NCBI GenBank assembly: GCA_012974315.1
Contig: JAAXQI010000183.1
Span: 1-11,492, forward strand
Origin: Desulfobacterales bacterium
Lineage (GTDB): Bacteria > Desulfobacterota > Desulfobulbia > Desulfobulbales > BM004
Reading direction: 5' to 3'
Length of the DNA stretch: 11,492 nt
Positions 1-6,367 of this stretch are shown in pieces. How positions within the stretch are numbered: position 1 is the first letter of the stretch; each line of letters begins with the position of its first letter. Under the pieces are notes generated by a model. It saw only the letters and a list, made by a program, of their open reading frames with translations, ran no database searches and was not told the DNA's origin. The position numbers and the translations under genes are program-made.

Positions 1-169
1 ATTTTTTAGACAGTCGATATTATAGTAAACGGTTCCTTCCTGACAGAATGAAGCTTTAGATTTGTGTCCGGTAGAAATATTTTTGAAAAAACTGTAGCAT
101 TCTTTGATCATAATCGAGTTGGTTCGACAAAATGGTTTGGGCCTGTTCATATTTTAACAAGGACATATA
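1..169. other. Upstream region of the TPR-pan operon
   Basis: No gene can be supported here on either strand. The stretch is AT-rich and must hold the promoter of the operon that starts at 170 unless the operon begins outside the window. CATAAT at 109-114 resembles a -10 box, but the nearest TTGAAA (83-88) is 20 nt away, too far for a convincing sigma-70 pair. The only clear signal is the AAGGA ribosome binding site just before the start codon at 170. Confidence 0.4.
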
Positions 170-901
170 ATGAGCGCACAGAGTTTATTCAGTAAGAAGA
201 ATATTGAATCACAACAGCCTGATACCCGCACAGGCCTTATGGAAGAACTGAACCTCCCACCAGGGATGATTGCCTTTGTTCGAAAGAATGCCAGGAATCT
301 GCAGATTGGCCTGATCTCTTTTGTAGTTTTGGTTCTTGCCTGGGTATTTTATGATTATTACACTGTACTTCAGGAAAACAAAGGTGCTTCACTTCTGGCT
401 TCTGCCATGCAGACAGAATCACTGGATGAACGGGCCTGGGTGCTGGAGAATGTTATCAGTGATTATTCCCGAACCGAGGCCGCTCGCTGGAGCAAGCTGG
501 AACTGGCCCATCTCGACTATCAGGAAGGCAGATTTGATGCAGCGGTTACAAAGTATGAAGAGGTCATTGCCAAGCTTTCTGCTGACAACTCCCTCGTGCC
601 ACTCGCCAGGATGAACCTGGCCCAAACGTATGAGGAAACCGCCCAGTACGATCAGGCTATAGCCCAATACATTCTATTAAAAAAATCCACCGGCTTTAGT
701 GATGAAGCACGCCTTGCCCTGGGCAGAATTTATACTGCAAAGGACCAGACGGCTCAAGCACGCAAGGAATATGAAGAGCTTTTGGCTGGTATGGAAGATG
801 AAGCTGACCCCCAGCTCAGGTCACGGGTACAGGCTTTGCTTATCTCTTCAGGTGGTGAAAATATTATTCCAGCCTCCCAACCTGAAGAAAATAAAGAGTA
901 A
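170..901 (+). CDS. Membrane-anchored TPR protein (YfgM-like)
   Basis: This 243-residue protein has an N-terminal cytoplasmic segment of about 44 residues, one hydrophobic helix at about 45-65, and a C-terminal domain of helical repeats. The repeats show TPR spacing, with A/L/Y/A positions as in LDYQEGRFDAAVTKYEEV (about 114-132), then similar units near 146-168 and 180-205. One N-terminal membrane segment followed by soluble TPRs matches the general layout of YfgM-like proteins, which assist the Sec translocon and periplasmic chaperones in E. coli; the sequence alone does not prove that role here. The start is supported by AAGGA about 8 nt before the ATG. It is the first visible gene of a run with panC (14-nt gap), panD and an aminotransferase, so it is probably co-transcribed with them, though no functional link to pantothenate synthesis is evident. 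The exact family is uncertain; the topology and TPR assignment are fairly secure. Confidence 0.75.
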   Translation: MSAQSLFSKKNIESQQPDTRTGLMEELNLPPGMIAFVRKNARNLQIGLISFVVLVLAWVFYDYYTVLQENKGASLLASAMQTESLDERAWVLENVISDYSRTEAARWSKLELAHLDYQEGRFDAAVTKYEEVIAKLSADNSLVPLARMNLAQTYEETAQYDQAIAQYILLKKSTGFSDEARLALGRIYTAKDQTAQARKEYEELLAGMEDEADPQLRSRVQALLISSGGENIIPASQPEENKE

Positions 902-915
902 CTGCTTACCCCGGC

Positions 916-1779
916 ATGCAGACCATCCACTCATTGGCTGATATGACCTGCTGGTCCAATGAAGTTATTGGCAGCGGCAGCACCATCGCCCTGGTCCCAA
1001 CCATGGGATACTTTCATGAAGGCCACCTGGAACTGATGCGGTCGGCCTCCCGTCTGGCTGACCGGGTCGTGGTCAGTCTGTTTGTCAATTCCCTGCAATT
1101 TGGCCCAAGTGAAGATCTTGCTAGCTATCCCAGAGATTTAGCGAGGGATAGCAGCATGGCTGCAGATGAGAATGTGGATATTCTTTTTGTGCCGACTGAC
1201 ATTGAGATGTATGAACCTGATTTCAACGCCCGTGTCAGGGTTGACGGTATAACAGATACACTTTGCGGGAAACAGCGGCCTGCTCATTTTGAGGGGGTGA
1301 CAACTGTGGTTGCAAAGCTGTTTAACATAGTCAAACCCCATATTACTGTTTTTGGACAGAAGGATTTTCAGCAGTTTTGCGTAATCCGCAAAATGATCCG
1401 GGACCTTAATTGGGATATTGAGATTGTCGCCCATCCCATAGTCCGGGAGGAAGACGGCCTGGCCATGAGTTCCCGCAACACGTATCTCTCCAGGGAGGAG
1501 CGGGGGAAAGGGCTCTGCCTTCATAAGGCAATCCAGCACGCAAAGAAAAGATTCGACAACGGTTTAACAGACGCAGAGCTGCTAAAGTCTGAGATACATG
1601 ATATTATTTCAGCCTATTCCGGGGTTAGTATTGACTATATCTCTGTAGTTGATAAAAATAATCTTTCAGATAAGGAAGTGATCGATTCAAATAGTGTTCT
1701 GGCCCTGGCAGTAAGAGTTGGCCAAACGAGATTGATGGACAATTGTTTTTTGGGAAATGATACTGAAACAAGCAACTGA
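916..1779 (+). CDS. panC: Pantothenate synthetase (pantoate--beta-alanine ligase)
   Basis: PanC joins pantoate and beta-alanine using ATP, through a pantoyl-adenylate, to make pantothenate for coenzyme A in the cytoplasm. The 287-residue length is normal. The family signatures are present in order: PTMGYFHEGH (28-37), the nucleotide-binding HxGH element; LFVNSLQF then EDLASYPR (about 55-73); HFEGVTTVVAKLFNIV (about 124-139); FGQKDFQQ (147-153); and REEDGLAMSSRNTYLS (about 177-192), the KMSKS-like loop. The usual VNPxQF is VNSLQF here, a mild variation. No good Shine-Dalgarno precedes the ATG, which lies 14 nt after the stop of the upstream gene, so translation may be coupled to it. panD follows after 15 nt and makes the beta-alanine that PanC uses. 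The gene ends in TGA, showing that UGA serves as a stop in this genome. Confidence 0.97.
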   Translation: MQTIHSLADMTCWSNEVIGSGSTIALVPTMGYFHEGHLELMRSASRLADRVVVSLFVNSLQFGPSEDLASYPRDLARDSSMAADENVDILFVPTDIEMYEPDFNARVRVDGITDTLCGKQRPAHFEGVTTVVAKLFNIVKPHITVFGQKDFQQFCVIRKMIRDLNWDIEIVAHPIVREEDGLAMSSRNTYLSREERGKGLCLHKAIQHAKKRFDNGLTDAELLKSEIHDIISAYSGVSIDYISVVDKNNLSDKEVIDSNSVLALAVRVGQTRLMDNCFLGNDTETSN

Positions 1780-1794
1780 TACTGGTAAATTATA

Positions 1795-2157
1795 ATGCAA
1801 CGGCACATGTTAAAATCAAAAATACACCGGGCTACCATTACTCAAGCAGACCTGAATTATGAGGGCAGCCTGACAATTGATAAAGAACTCATGGATGCTG
1901 TGGATCTGCATCCCTATGAGCGGGTGATGGTCTATAACATTAACAATGGCGAACGTTTTGATACCTATGCCATTATGGGGAAAACGGGCTCGGGGGTTAT
2001 TGGTTTGAATGGGGCTGCTGCCCGCAAGGGATTGATCGGAGATCTGATCATTATTGTCAGCTATGCATTTTTTTCTGAAGAGGAATTAAATGTCTATAGC
2101 CCGAAGATTGCATTATTGGATAAATCGAACAAGATTAAAAAATGGCTGCATAAGTAG
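1795..2157 (+). CDS. panD: Aspartate 1-decarboxylase proenzyme
   Basis: PanD decarboxylates L-aspartate to beta-alanine, the substrate of PanC encoded just upstream. It is a pyruvoyl enzyme made as a proenzyme that cleaves itself between Gly24 and Ser25, Ser25 becoming the pyruvoyl group. The cleavage context YEGSLTID (22-29) is present, as are Lys9 in the N-terminal MLKSKIHR stretch, the GERFDTYAI segment (about 52-60) with the active-site Arg and Tyr, and GLNGAAAR (about 70-77). The length, 120 residues, is typical. The chosen ATG puts Gly-Ser at 24-25 as in the E. coli protein; a second in-frame Met at residue 5 is possible. No strong ribosome binding site is visible, so translation may depend on panC. 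Confidence 0.97.
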   Translation: MQRHMLKSKIHRATITQADLNYEGSLTIDKELMDAVDLHPYERVMVYNINNGERFDTYAIMGKTGSGVIGLNGAAARKGLIGDLIIIVSYAFFSEEELNVYSPKIALLDKSNKIKKWLHK

Positions 2158-2196
2158 ATTGAATACAATGAGCAGCCAAACCTAGGAGAACAAAAA

Positions 2197-3408
2197 ATGC
2201 CAGGCTTTGAGGTCTTTGGTGAGAAAGAAAAACAGGAGATAATGGACGTACTGGAAACCGGTGTTTTGTTTCGTTATGAATTTGGCGAACAACGCAAGGG
2301 TGTGTATAAGGTCCGTTCCTTTGAGGAGAATTTCGCCAAGTATAATGGAGCTGGTTATGCCCAGGCAGTGACCTCGGGTACCGTAGCCCTGAAAGTGTCC
2401 CTGGCTGTGCTCGGTGTCGGGCCGGGCGATGAGGTCATAACCCAGGGATTTACCTTTGTGGCCACCTGGGAGGCAATTTTCGATGTCGGGGCTATACCTG
2501 TTTTCACAGAAGTTGACACCACGCTTAATATGGATCCTGCTGACCTGGAGAGAAAAATAACCGAGAAAACAAAGGCCATTATTCCCGTACATATGCTTGG
2601 CTCAGGAGCCAGGATAGATGAGATCATGGCCATTGCAGATAAACATAATATCCCGGTGATAGAAGATACGGCCCAGGCAGCTGGAGCAACATGGCGAGGC
2701 AAACATCTCGGGACGTTCGGTAAATGCGGCACCTTTTCATTTGATGCAGTCAAGACAATGACCACAGGTGAAGGCGGCATGATCATAACCGATGATGATA
2801 ATATCTGGCGTAACATGTCTGAATACCATGATCATGGCCATGATCATATTCCCAACCCCAGCGGCAGGGGGGGAGAAGGCAGGAGCTTTATCGGATTCAA
2901 TTACCGTATGATGGAACTACAGGGTGCTATTGGTATTGCTCAGCTTGCCCAGCTTGATTCCATGATTGTTGCCCAGAAGAAAAACAAGGCTGCCATGAGA
3001 AATTCGGTCAGTAAGCTGCCGGGCGTGACATTTAGAACCCTGGTTGATGATGAGGGCGATTCTGCAACATTTCTGGCCTTTTTCCTGCCAAGTCGTGAAA
3101 AGGCCCAGGCCGTTAACCGCGTTCTGCAGGATAACGGGGCAGGGGCCATTAGCTTTGCCGATAATACCTGGCATTACTATCCCAAGTGGGAGCATATTAT
3201 AAATGGCTCCACAATCACAGATAGCGGCTGGCCGTTTAAAGATCAGGACGGCAGAAGAAGGGTGGTATATGATCCGCAGAATCTGCCAGGTTCAACAGAG
3301 ATCATGAACAGGCTCCTGGTATTCCAGGTACCAATTAAATTGTCTGAAGAACGCTTGCAGCAGATAGATGCAGCCATGGAAAAAGCTGCTGCTGATCTCA
3401 CAAGCTGA
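2197..3408 (+). CDS. DegT/DnrJ/EryC1/StrS aminotransferase, KdnA-like
   Basis: This is a 403-residue PLP-dependent aminotransferase of the sugar-aminating fold-type I family. Seen in the sequence: a TSGTVAL phosphate-binding segment (59-65), GDEVITQGFTFVAT (77-90), IEDTAQAAGA (155-164) with Asp157 expected to contact the PLP nitrogen, and FSFDAVKTMTTGEGG (180-194) with Lys186 as the Schiff-base lysine, followed by DHGHDHI (212-218) and FNYRMMELQGAIG. From memory, the opening MPGFEVFGEKEKQE and the DHGHDHI stretch closely resemble KdnA of Shewanella, which aminates 8-oxo-Kdo to 8-amino-Kdo for lipopolysaccharide. No partner oxidoreductase (kdnB) is visible in this window, so the substrate is inferred. 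The start has AGGAGA about 7 nt upstream. The gene lies 39 nt after panD and is followed by a strong terminator, so it is the last gene of this operon. Family placement is strong; the KdnA role is moderate. Confidence 0.88.
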   Translation: MPGFEVFGEKEKQEIMDVLETGVLFRYEFGEQRKGVYKVRSFEENFAKYNGAGYAQAVTSGTVALKVSLAVLGVGPGDEVITQGFTFVATWEAIFDVGAIPVFTEVDTTLNMDPADLERKITEKTKAIIPVHMLGSGARIDEIMAIADKHNIPVIEDTAQAAGATWRGKHLGTFGKCGTFSFDAVKTMTTGEGGMIITDDDNIWRNMSEYHDHGHDHIPNPSGRGGEGRSFIGFNYRMMELQGAIGIAQLAQLDSMIVAQKKNKAAMRNSVSKLPGVTFRTLVDDEGDSATFLAFFLPSREKAQAVNRVLQDNGAGAISFADNTWHYYPKWEHIINGSTITDSGWPFKDQDGRRRVVYDPQNLPGSTEIMNRLLVFQVPIKLSEERLQQIDAAMEKAAADLTS

Positions 3409-3430
3409 TACAGCCACATCTACTTCGTCC

Positions 3431-3469
3431 CAGAAAACCCGGCATATTATAATATAGCCGGGTTTTCTG
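3431..3469. terminator. Bidirectional hairpin terminator after the aminotransferase
   Basis: A perfect 13-bp inverted repeat, CAGAAAACCCGGC (3431-3443) and GCCGGGTTTTCTG (3457-3469), surrounds a 13-nt AT-rich loop that is itself nearly palindromic. The A and T runs at the stem base make it a plausible intrinsic terminator in both directions. It lies 23 nt after the aminotransferase stop and closes the operon. Confidence 0.85.
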
Positions 3470-3605
3470 CTTCTCGTATCTACGGCTGTCCCAACCTGTG
3501 AGATGACCGTGATAGTCTTTTGTTTTCAGTTTATATCTCAATATGTTTTAAGAACGGTGTTTTACTAAAACATACTGTATGTATTGTTTAGTACAAAGTG
3601 AAAAC
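3470..3605. other. Intergenic stretch left of the IS element
   Basis: No gene is supported. The one visible structure is an AT-rich inverted repeat, TACTAAA (3563-3569) and TTTAGTA (3587-3593), around a near-symmetrical ACATAC/GTATGT core. It sits at the probable left boundary of the IS200-type element and may be the original target structure or a leftover operator; neither can be settled here. Confidence 0.35.
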
Positions 3606-3624
3606 CCTGGTCCTCAGGGCCAGG
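3606..3624 (+). repeat. Left-end hairpin of the IS element
   Basis: This imperfect palindrome has an 8-bp stem including one G-T pair and a TCA loop. Its likeness to the right-end hairpin at 4233-4251, in the same orientation, is what TnpA recognition requires. A smaller hairpin, CGGC-TAA-GCCG (3635-3645), follows. Confidence 0.7.
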
Positions 3625-3669
3625 TCAGAGTTCAGCGGCTAAGCCGTCTGTACACTGTGAGTTAATATT

Positions 3670-3720
3670 GTTACTCCGAGGTTGAGTTGCCCCTCAAGAC
3701 AACCACAACCAAGGAGTAAC
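3670..3720 (+). promoter_or_regulatory. Leader hairpin hiding the tnpA ribosome binding site
   Basis: GTTACTCC (3670-3677) pairs perfectly with GGAGTAAC (3713-3720), which contains the tnpA Shine-Dalgarno GGAG. Inside it, GGTTG (3680-3684) pairs with CAACC (3700-3704) and TTG (3687-3689) with CAA (3695-3697) around a CCCCT loop. IS200 elements are known to keep transposase synthesis low through a 5' leader structure that blocks ribosome access, and this fits that pattern. The structure is read directly from complementarity; the repression is inferred. Confidence 0.75.
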
Positions 3721-3724
3721 AATA

Positions 3725-4156
3725 ATGAGTAGATTTCGGAGATTATCACAAACATTGTGGCACTGCCAGTATCATATTGTGTGGGTGCCCAAATACCGCT
3801 ATCGGATATTGGATGGTAAGATAGCGGATGAGGTAACAAACTATTTATGTGCATTTTCTGACCAGCAGCAGTGCGAGATTGTTGAACTAAATGTTCAGAA
3901 TGATCATGTGCATCTGCTTGTAATGGTGCCCCCGAAGATTTCAATATCTGATTATATCGGGAAGCTAAAAGGTCGCACAGCCATCCGAGTATTGAACAAG
4001 TACAAAAGGTTGAAAAGGAAACCCTATTGGGGCAATCATTTTTGGGCCAAAGGGTATTGCGTAGACACCGTTGGTTTGGATGCTGACATGATTCGCAAAT
4101 ATGTCAAATACCAAGAAGCTCAAGAAAAAAGAGCGGAACAATTAGGCTTATTCTAA
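3725..4156 (+). CDS. tnpA: IS200/IS605-family transposase TnpA (Y1 HUH)
   Basis: This 143-residue protein is a full-length Y1 transposase, which cuts and rejoins single-stranded DNA during peel-and-paste transposition. It opens with the characteristic CQYHIVWVPKYR stretch (14-25). The HUH motif is His61-Val62-His63 within NDHVHLLVMVPP (59-70). YIGKLKGRTA (77-86) follows, then WAKGYCVDTVG (107-117) and the C-terminal helix MIRKYVKYQE (122-131), where Tyr126 is the expected catalytic tyrosine; Tyr129 is nearby. No frameshift or truncation is seen, so the element may be active. The start is 5 nt after a GGAG-containing sequence that is held in a leader hairpin (3670-3720). The only family partner it might have, TnpB, is absent. 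Confidence 0.95.
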   Translation: MSRFRRLSQTLWHCQYHIVWVPKYRYRILDGKIADEVTNYLCAFSDQQQCEIVELNVQNDHVHLLVMVPPKISISDYIGKLKGRTAIRVLNKYKRLKRKPYWGNHFWAKGYCVDTVGLDADMIRKYVKYQEAQEKRAEQLGLF

Positions 4157-4179
4157 ATTAACAAGTAGGGGCAACTCAA

Positions 4180-4224
4180 CCTTGTCCCCTCTGGGGGCAA
4201 GGCAAAATAACCCCTTCAAGGGGT
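4180..4224 (+). repeat. G/C-rich hairpins downstream of tnpA
   Basis: Two hairpins follow the transposase stop. The first has a 10-bp stem with one G-T pair and a TCT loop, CCTTGTCCCC (4180-4189) with GGGGGCAAGG (4193-4202). The second is ACCCC-TTCAA-GGGGT (4210-4224). Together with the right-end hairpin at 4233-4251 they make three CCCC/GGGG stems in a row. They may end the tnpA transcript or protect the element from outside transcription. Confidence 0.6.
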
Positions 4225-4232
4225 AACCAATA

Positions 4233-4251
4233 CCGGCCCCTCAGGGGTCGG
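4233..4251 (+). repeat. Right-end hairpin of the IS element
   Basis: This imperfect palindrome has an 8-bp stem with one G-T pair and a TCA loop, and it resembles the left-end hairpin at 3606-3624. It is the probable TnpA binding site near the right cleavage site. About nine AT-rich bases follow before the inferred end of the element. Confidence 0.7.
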
Positions 4252-4315
4252 ATATTTATTATCTATTCCTCCTTTTCAACTAAAACACGAATGAACCCAA
4301 AAATGTTTCGGAAAA

Positions 4316-5557
4316 ATGATGATTAAAAGACTTCTACTTCTTTCACTCCTCTTGTTTCTGTTGTTTGTAACAGCCTTTCACCCCCAGTCATTGGCAATTG
4401 CAAAAGATATCCAGGGTCTCTATTCTCCTGAAGAGATGGGTTTCATAGAGAATGGCGGCTATGCAGTAAAAAAGGATGGCCGGATTATAGCAGCGCATAA
4501 TCTCCATGAAAAGTTTGTTCCTGCCAGCATAGTGAAGATAGCAACCAGTTTGACAGCTCTGCGAGTTTTAGGCCCTAAGTACCGTTTCGAAACGCATTTT
4601 TATATTGATGCGAACCAGAATCTCTATATCAAGGGCTTTGGGGATCCTTTTCTCATCTCAGAGGAAATTTCCTTTATTGTCAGAGAACTGAAAAAACTTG
4701 GTTGTCAGAGAATCAATAATATCTATATCGATGACACGGCATTTAATATTGGCATTTCAGCAGATGGTGCGGGTTTGAGTGATAATCCCTATGATGCGCA
4801 AAATAACGCATTAGCTGTTAATTTTAATACTGTAAATTTAACAAAAGAGAAGACCGGGAAAGTCCATTCGGCAGAAGTGCAGACTCCGACTTTACCATTG
4901 ATGGCAGAACTGGCAGAAGATTTAGAACCGGGCCTGCATCGCATTAACATCAGTCAGTACGAGACAGCAGGTCATGAAATTATAAGCCGCTATACAGGAG
5001 AGCTGTTTCGGGCCTTCCAGCACAGTGAGAATATCCCGGGGGAAGGTATAATTGCCAGCAGAAAAACGCCTGGCAATTTGCCCCTTTTTTACAAACATCA
5101 ATCAAGTAAAGCATTGGAAGATATTATTGCACCCCTCATGCTCTACTCAAATAACTTCATAGCCAACCAGCTTTATCTTGCCTTGGGAGCAAAGGTTTAC
5201 GGGTATCCGGCAACCTGGAAAAAAAGCAGGGGGGCGGTAGCGGATATCCTGTTGAATGAGTTTGGAATTTTTGCAAGTGAGATTAGAATTGTTGAAGGAT
5301 CAGGACTATCACGAAAGAATCTGGTCTCTCCCTATGCCATGATTTTACTGCTCGATTTATTTAAGCCACATAGTGGCTTCCTGCCACAAGAGGATGGGAT
5401 GTTCCTGAAATCAGGTACATTGAAAGGGGTTTATTCTTTTGGTGGATATTTTTCAGACAATAATGACCTGGACAGTTTTGTCCTGATGCTGAATCAGGAT
5501 AAGAACACCAGGAGGATTCTGCTTCACGAGTTGGAACAGATTTATAACAAGTATTAA
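4316..5557 (+). CDS. D-alanyl-D-alanine carboxypeptidase, PBP4/S13 family
   Basis: This protein is predicted to be exported and to trim or cleave peptidoglycan cross-links in the periplasm (DacB/PBP4 type). The N-terminus is a clear Sec signal: basic MMIKR, then a leucine-rich core to about residue 21, with probable cleavage near 27-29. All three serine-acyl-enzyme motifs are present: Ser71-Ile-Val-Lys74 (SxxK), Ser278-Asn279-Asn280 (SxN) and Lys365-Ser366-Gly367 (KTG-type). The segment after SxxK (about 85-115) and the stretch around NNALAVNFN (about 163-171) fit the S13 fold. At 413 residues it is a little shorter than E. coli PBP4 (477), so the inserted domain is probably reduced. Two consecutive ATG codons (4316 and 4319) are possible starts, with only a weak GGA upstream. 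It stands alone between the IS element and a terminator. Substrate preference (carboxypeptidase or endopeptidase) cannot be told. Confidence 0.92.
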   Translation: MMIKRLLLLSLLLFLLFVTAFHPQSLAIAKDIQGLYSPEEMGFIENGGYAVKKDGRIIAAHNLHEKFVPASIVKIATSLTALRVLGPKYRFETHFYIDANQNLYIKGFGDPFLISEEISFIVRELKKLGCQRINNIYIDDTAFNIGISADGAGLSDNPYDAQNNALAVNFNTVNLTKEKTGKVHSAEVQTPTLPLMAELAEDLEPGLHRINISQYETAGHEIISRYTGELFRAFQHSENIPGEGIIASRKTPGNLPLFYKHQSSKALEDIIAPLMLYSNNFIANQLYLALGAKVYGYPATWKKSRGAVADILLNEFGIFASEIRIVEGSGLSRKNLVSPYAMILLLDLFKPHSGFLPQEDGMFLKSGTLKGVYSFGGYFSDNNDLDSFVLMLNQDKNTRRILLHELEQIYNKY

Positions 5558-5713
5558 ATTTGTCGATCTCGTAGACAGGGAACAAAGTGAGACTTGGAAA
5601 AGGCACGGGACGGACACATATACCCTTATAAATCGATGATGTTATACCGTGGCGCTTGTTTTGCTGCAGTGTTTTCCGAGTGAATCAAATTGGAGAAAAT
5701 GTTTTGAAAAAGC
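5558..5713. other. Intergenic stretch after the PBP4-like gene
   Basis: No open frame here looks like a gene. A short stretch near 5601-5620, containing GGGACGGACAC, resembles sequences often found beside REP-associated (RAYT) transposases, but no such transposase is present, so this is weak. Confidence 0.3.
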
Positions 5714-5750
5714 AAAAGCGGGCCATCCGCCGATTGATGTCCCGCTTTTT
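5714..5750. terminator. Bidirectional terminator between convergent transcripts
   Basis: AAAAGCGGG (5714-5722) pairs perfectly with CCCGCTTTT (5741-5749), with T tracts available in both orientations. It separates the plus-strand PBP4-like gene from the minus-strand hydrogenase operon and can serve both. Confidence 0.85.
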
Positions 5751-5757
5751 AGAGTCA

Positions 5758-5807
5758 TCACCTGATAAGGGGGATACTAAGGTCAAATGCCTCAGAAAAT
5801 CAGGTGA
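5758..5807. repeat. Nested inverted repeat after hybD
   Basis: TCACCTGAT (5758-5766) and ATCAGGTGA (5799-5807) are perfect inverted repeats of 9 bp with a 32-nt spacer. On the minus strand a smaller hairpin, CTGAGG-CATTTGA-CCTTAG (one G-U pair), is nested inside. It sits just after the hybD stop and may stabilise or help end the hydrogenase transcript. Confidence 0.5.
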
Positions 5808-5816
5808 CAACTAAAT

Positions 5817-6347
5817 TTAATATGTTTTTGGCGCATTATCCCAGAATCGTGCCTTTTCAGTAAAGGTTGCTTCAATGGGTATTACAGCGCAGCCGATTGA
5901 CCGAAGTTCATCTACAACAGCACCAATAAGTTTTTCCAGGCTCGCTTCAACTGTATCGGTCAAATCAAGTCCGATATCAATACTCTCGGGTTCAACACCA
6001 AAGAGCACCAGGTTTTCCGGAAGTTCATCAGTTAACATGGCAGCAGCAAGAAGATCTGACAAGCCAAGCTGGTGTGGGGATATTCGTATCCGAAAGGCTG
6101 CCGGCACTTCATCACCTTCAATCCGGCCTACCGTTCCAGGTTTCTGGTCGAATTTCATGACATCAATGATGATGAGATAATCCCGCTTGCGTATATGGCG
6201 CAGCAATTCAATACCGGAAGTGCCACCGTCAAGCAGCTCCACGTTTTCCGGAAATGTGTATCTCCGTTGCAGTTCATTCAGGGCGCGGACGCCAACCCCT
6301 TCGTCAGTTAGGAGAACGTTGCCAACACCTAGTACAAGTATATCCAA
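5817..6347 (-). CDS. hybD: Hydrogenase maturation endopeptidase HybD
   Basis: HybD removes the C-terminal peptide of the hydrogenase large subunit after Ni insertion, letting the subunit fold shut and bind the small subunit. The 176-residue protein has the M52/HybD family signature GVGNVLLTDEGVG (7-19). The residues that probe nickel in E. coli HybD (Glu16, Asp62, His93) correspond here to Glu16, Asp62 in IIIDVMKFD, and His92 in SPHQLGLSD. The start is TTG, chosen because AGGAG lies about 5 nt upstream and no ATG occurs before residue 64. The gene begins 20 nt after the hybC stop and is the last of the operon, ahead of a terminator. Its substrate is almost certainly the neighbouring HybC, which ends in DPCLACAVH plus a 15-residue tail. 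No other maturation gene (hypA-F, hybE/G) is in the window. Confidence 0.95.
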   Translation of the reverse strand: MDILVLGVGNVLLTDEGVGVRALNELQRRYTFPENVELLDGGTSGIELLRHIRKRDYLIIIDVMKFDQKPGTVGRIEGDEVPAAFRIRISPHQLGLSDLLAAAMLTDELPENLVLFGVEPESIDIGLDLTDTVEASLEKLIGAVVDELRSIGCAVIPIEATFTEKARFWDNAPKTY

Positions 6348-6367
6348 TAGAACTCCTATATTCGGGA

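Larger units (their letters stand above)
3590..4260 (+). mobile_element. IS200/IS605-family insertion sequence (tnpA only)
   Basis: A single HUH transposase gene is flanked by imperfect-palindrome hairpins typical of this family, which has no terminal inverted repeats and makes no target duplication. The left hairpin is CCTGGTCCTCAGGGCCAGG (3606-3624) and the right is CCGGCCCCTCAGGGGTCGG (4233-4251); they match at 13 of 19 positions and share a TCA loop. The boundaries are inferred: bases at the foot of each hairpin can pair with possible cleavage tetranucleotides (AAAC 3602-3605 with GTTT 3586-3589; AATA 4229-4232 with TATT 4257-4260), as in the guide and cleavage-site model of IS608. No tnpB is present, so it belongs to the IS200-type group. 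Ends could be off by about 10-20 nt. Confidence 0.8.

Noticed and set aside
83..114. Sigma-70 promoter before the TPR gene (TTGAAA and CATAAT)
   Set aside because: The spacer is 20 nt, too long for a confident call, and no better pair was found.
4167..4260. omega-RNA or TnpB remnant beside the IS200 transposase
   Set aside because: No TnpB-like reading frame exists on either side, and the hairpins are explained as the right end of the element.
4316..5557. Class A or C beta-lactamase
   Set aside because: The SxxK, SNN and KSG motifs could suggest it, but the spacing of more than 200 residues between SxxK and SxN, and the LxVNFN region, match the S13 carboxypeptidase family.
5601..5620. REP/RAYT-associated sequence (GGGACGGACAC)
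   Set aside because: A single short match by eye, with no hairpin pair and no RAYT gene nearby, so it is only noted.
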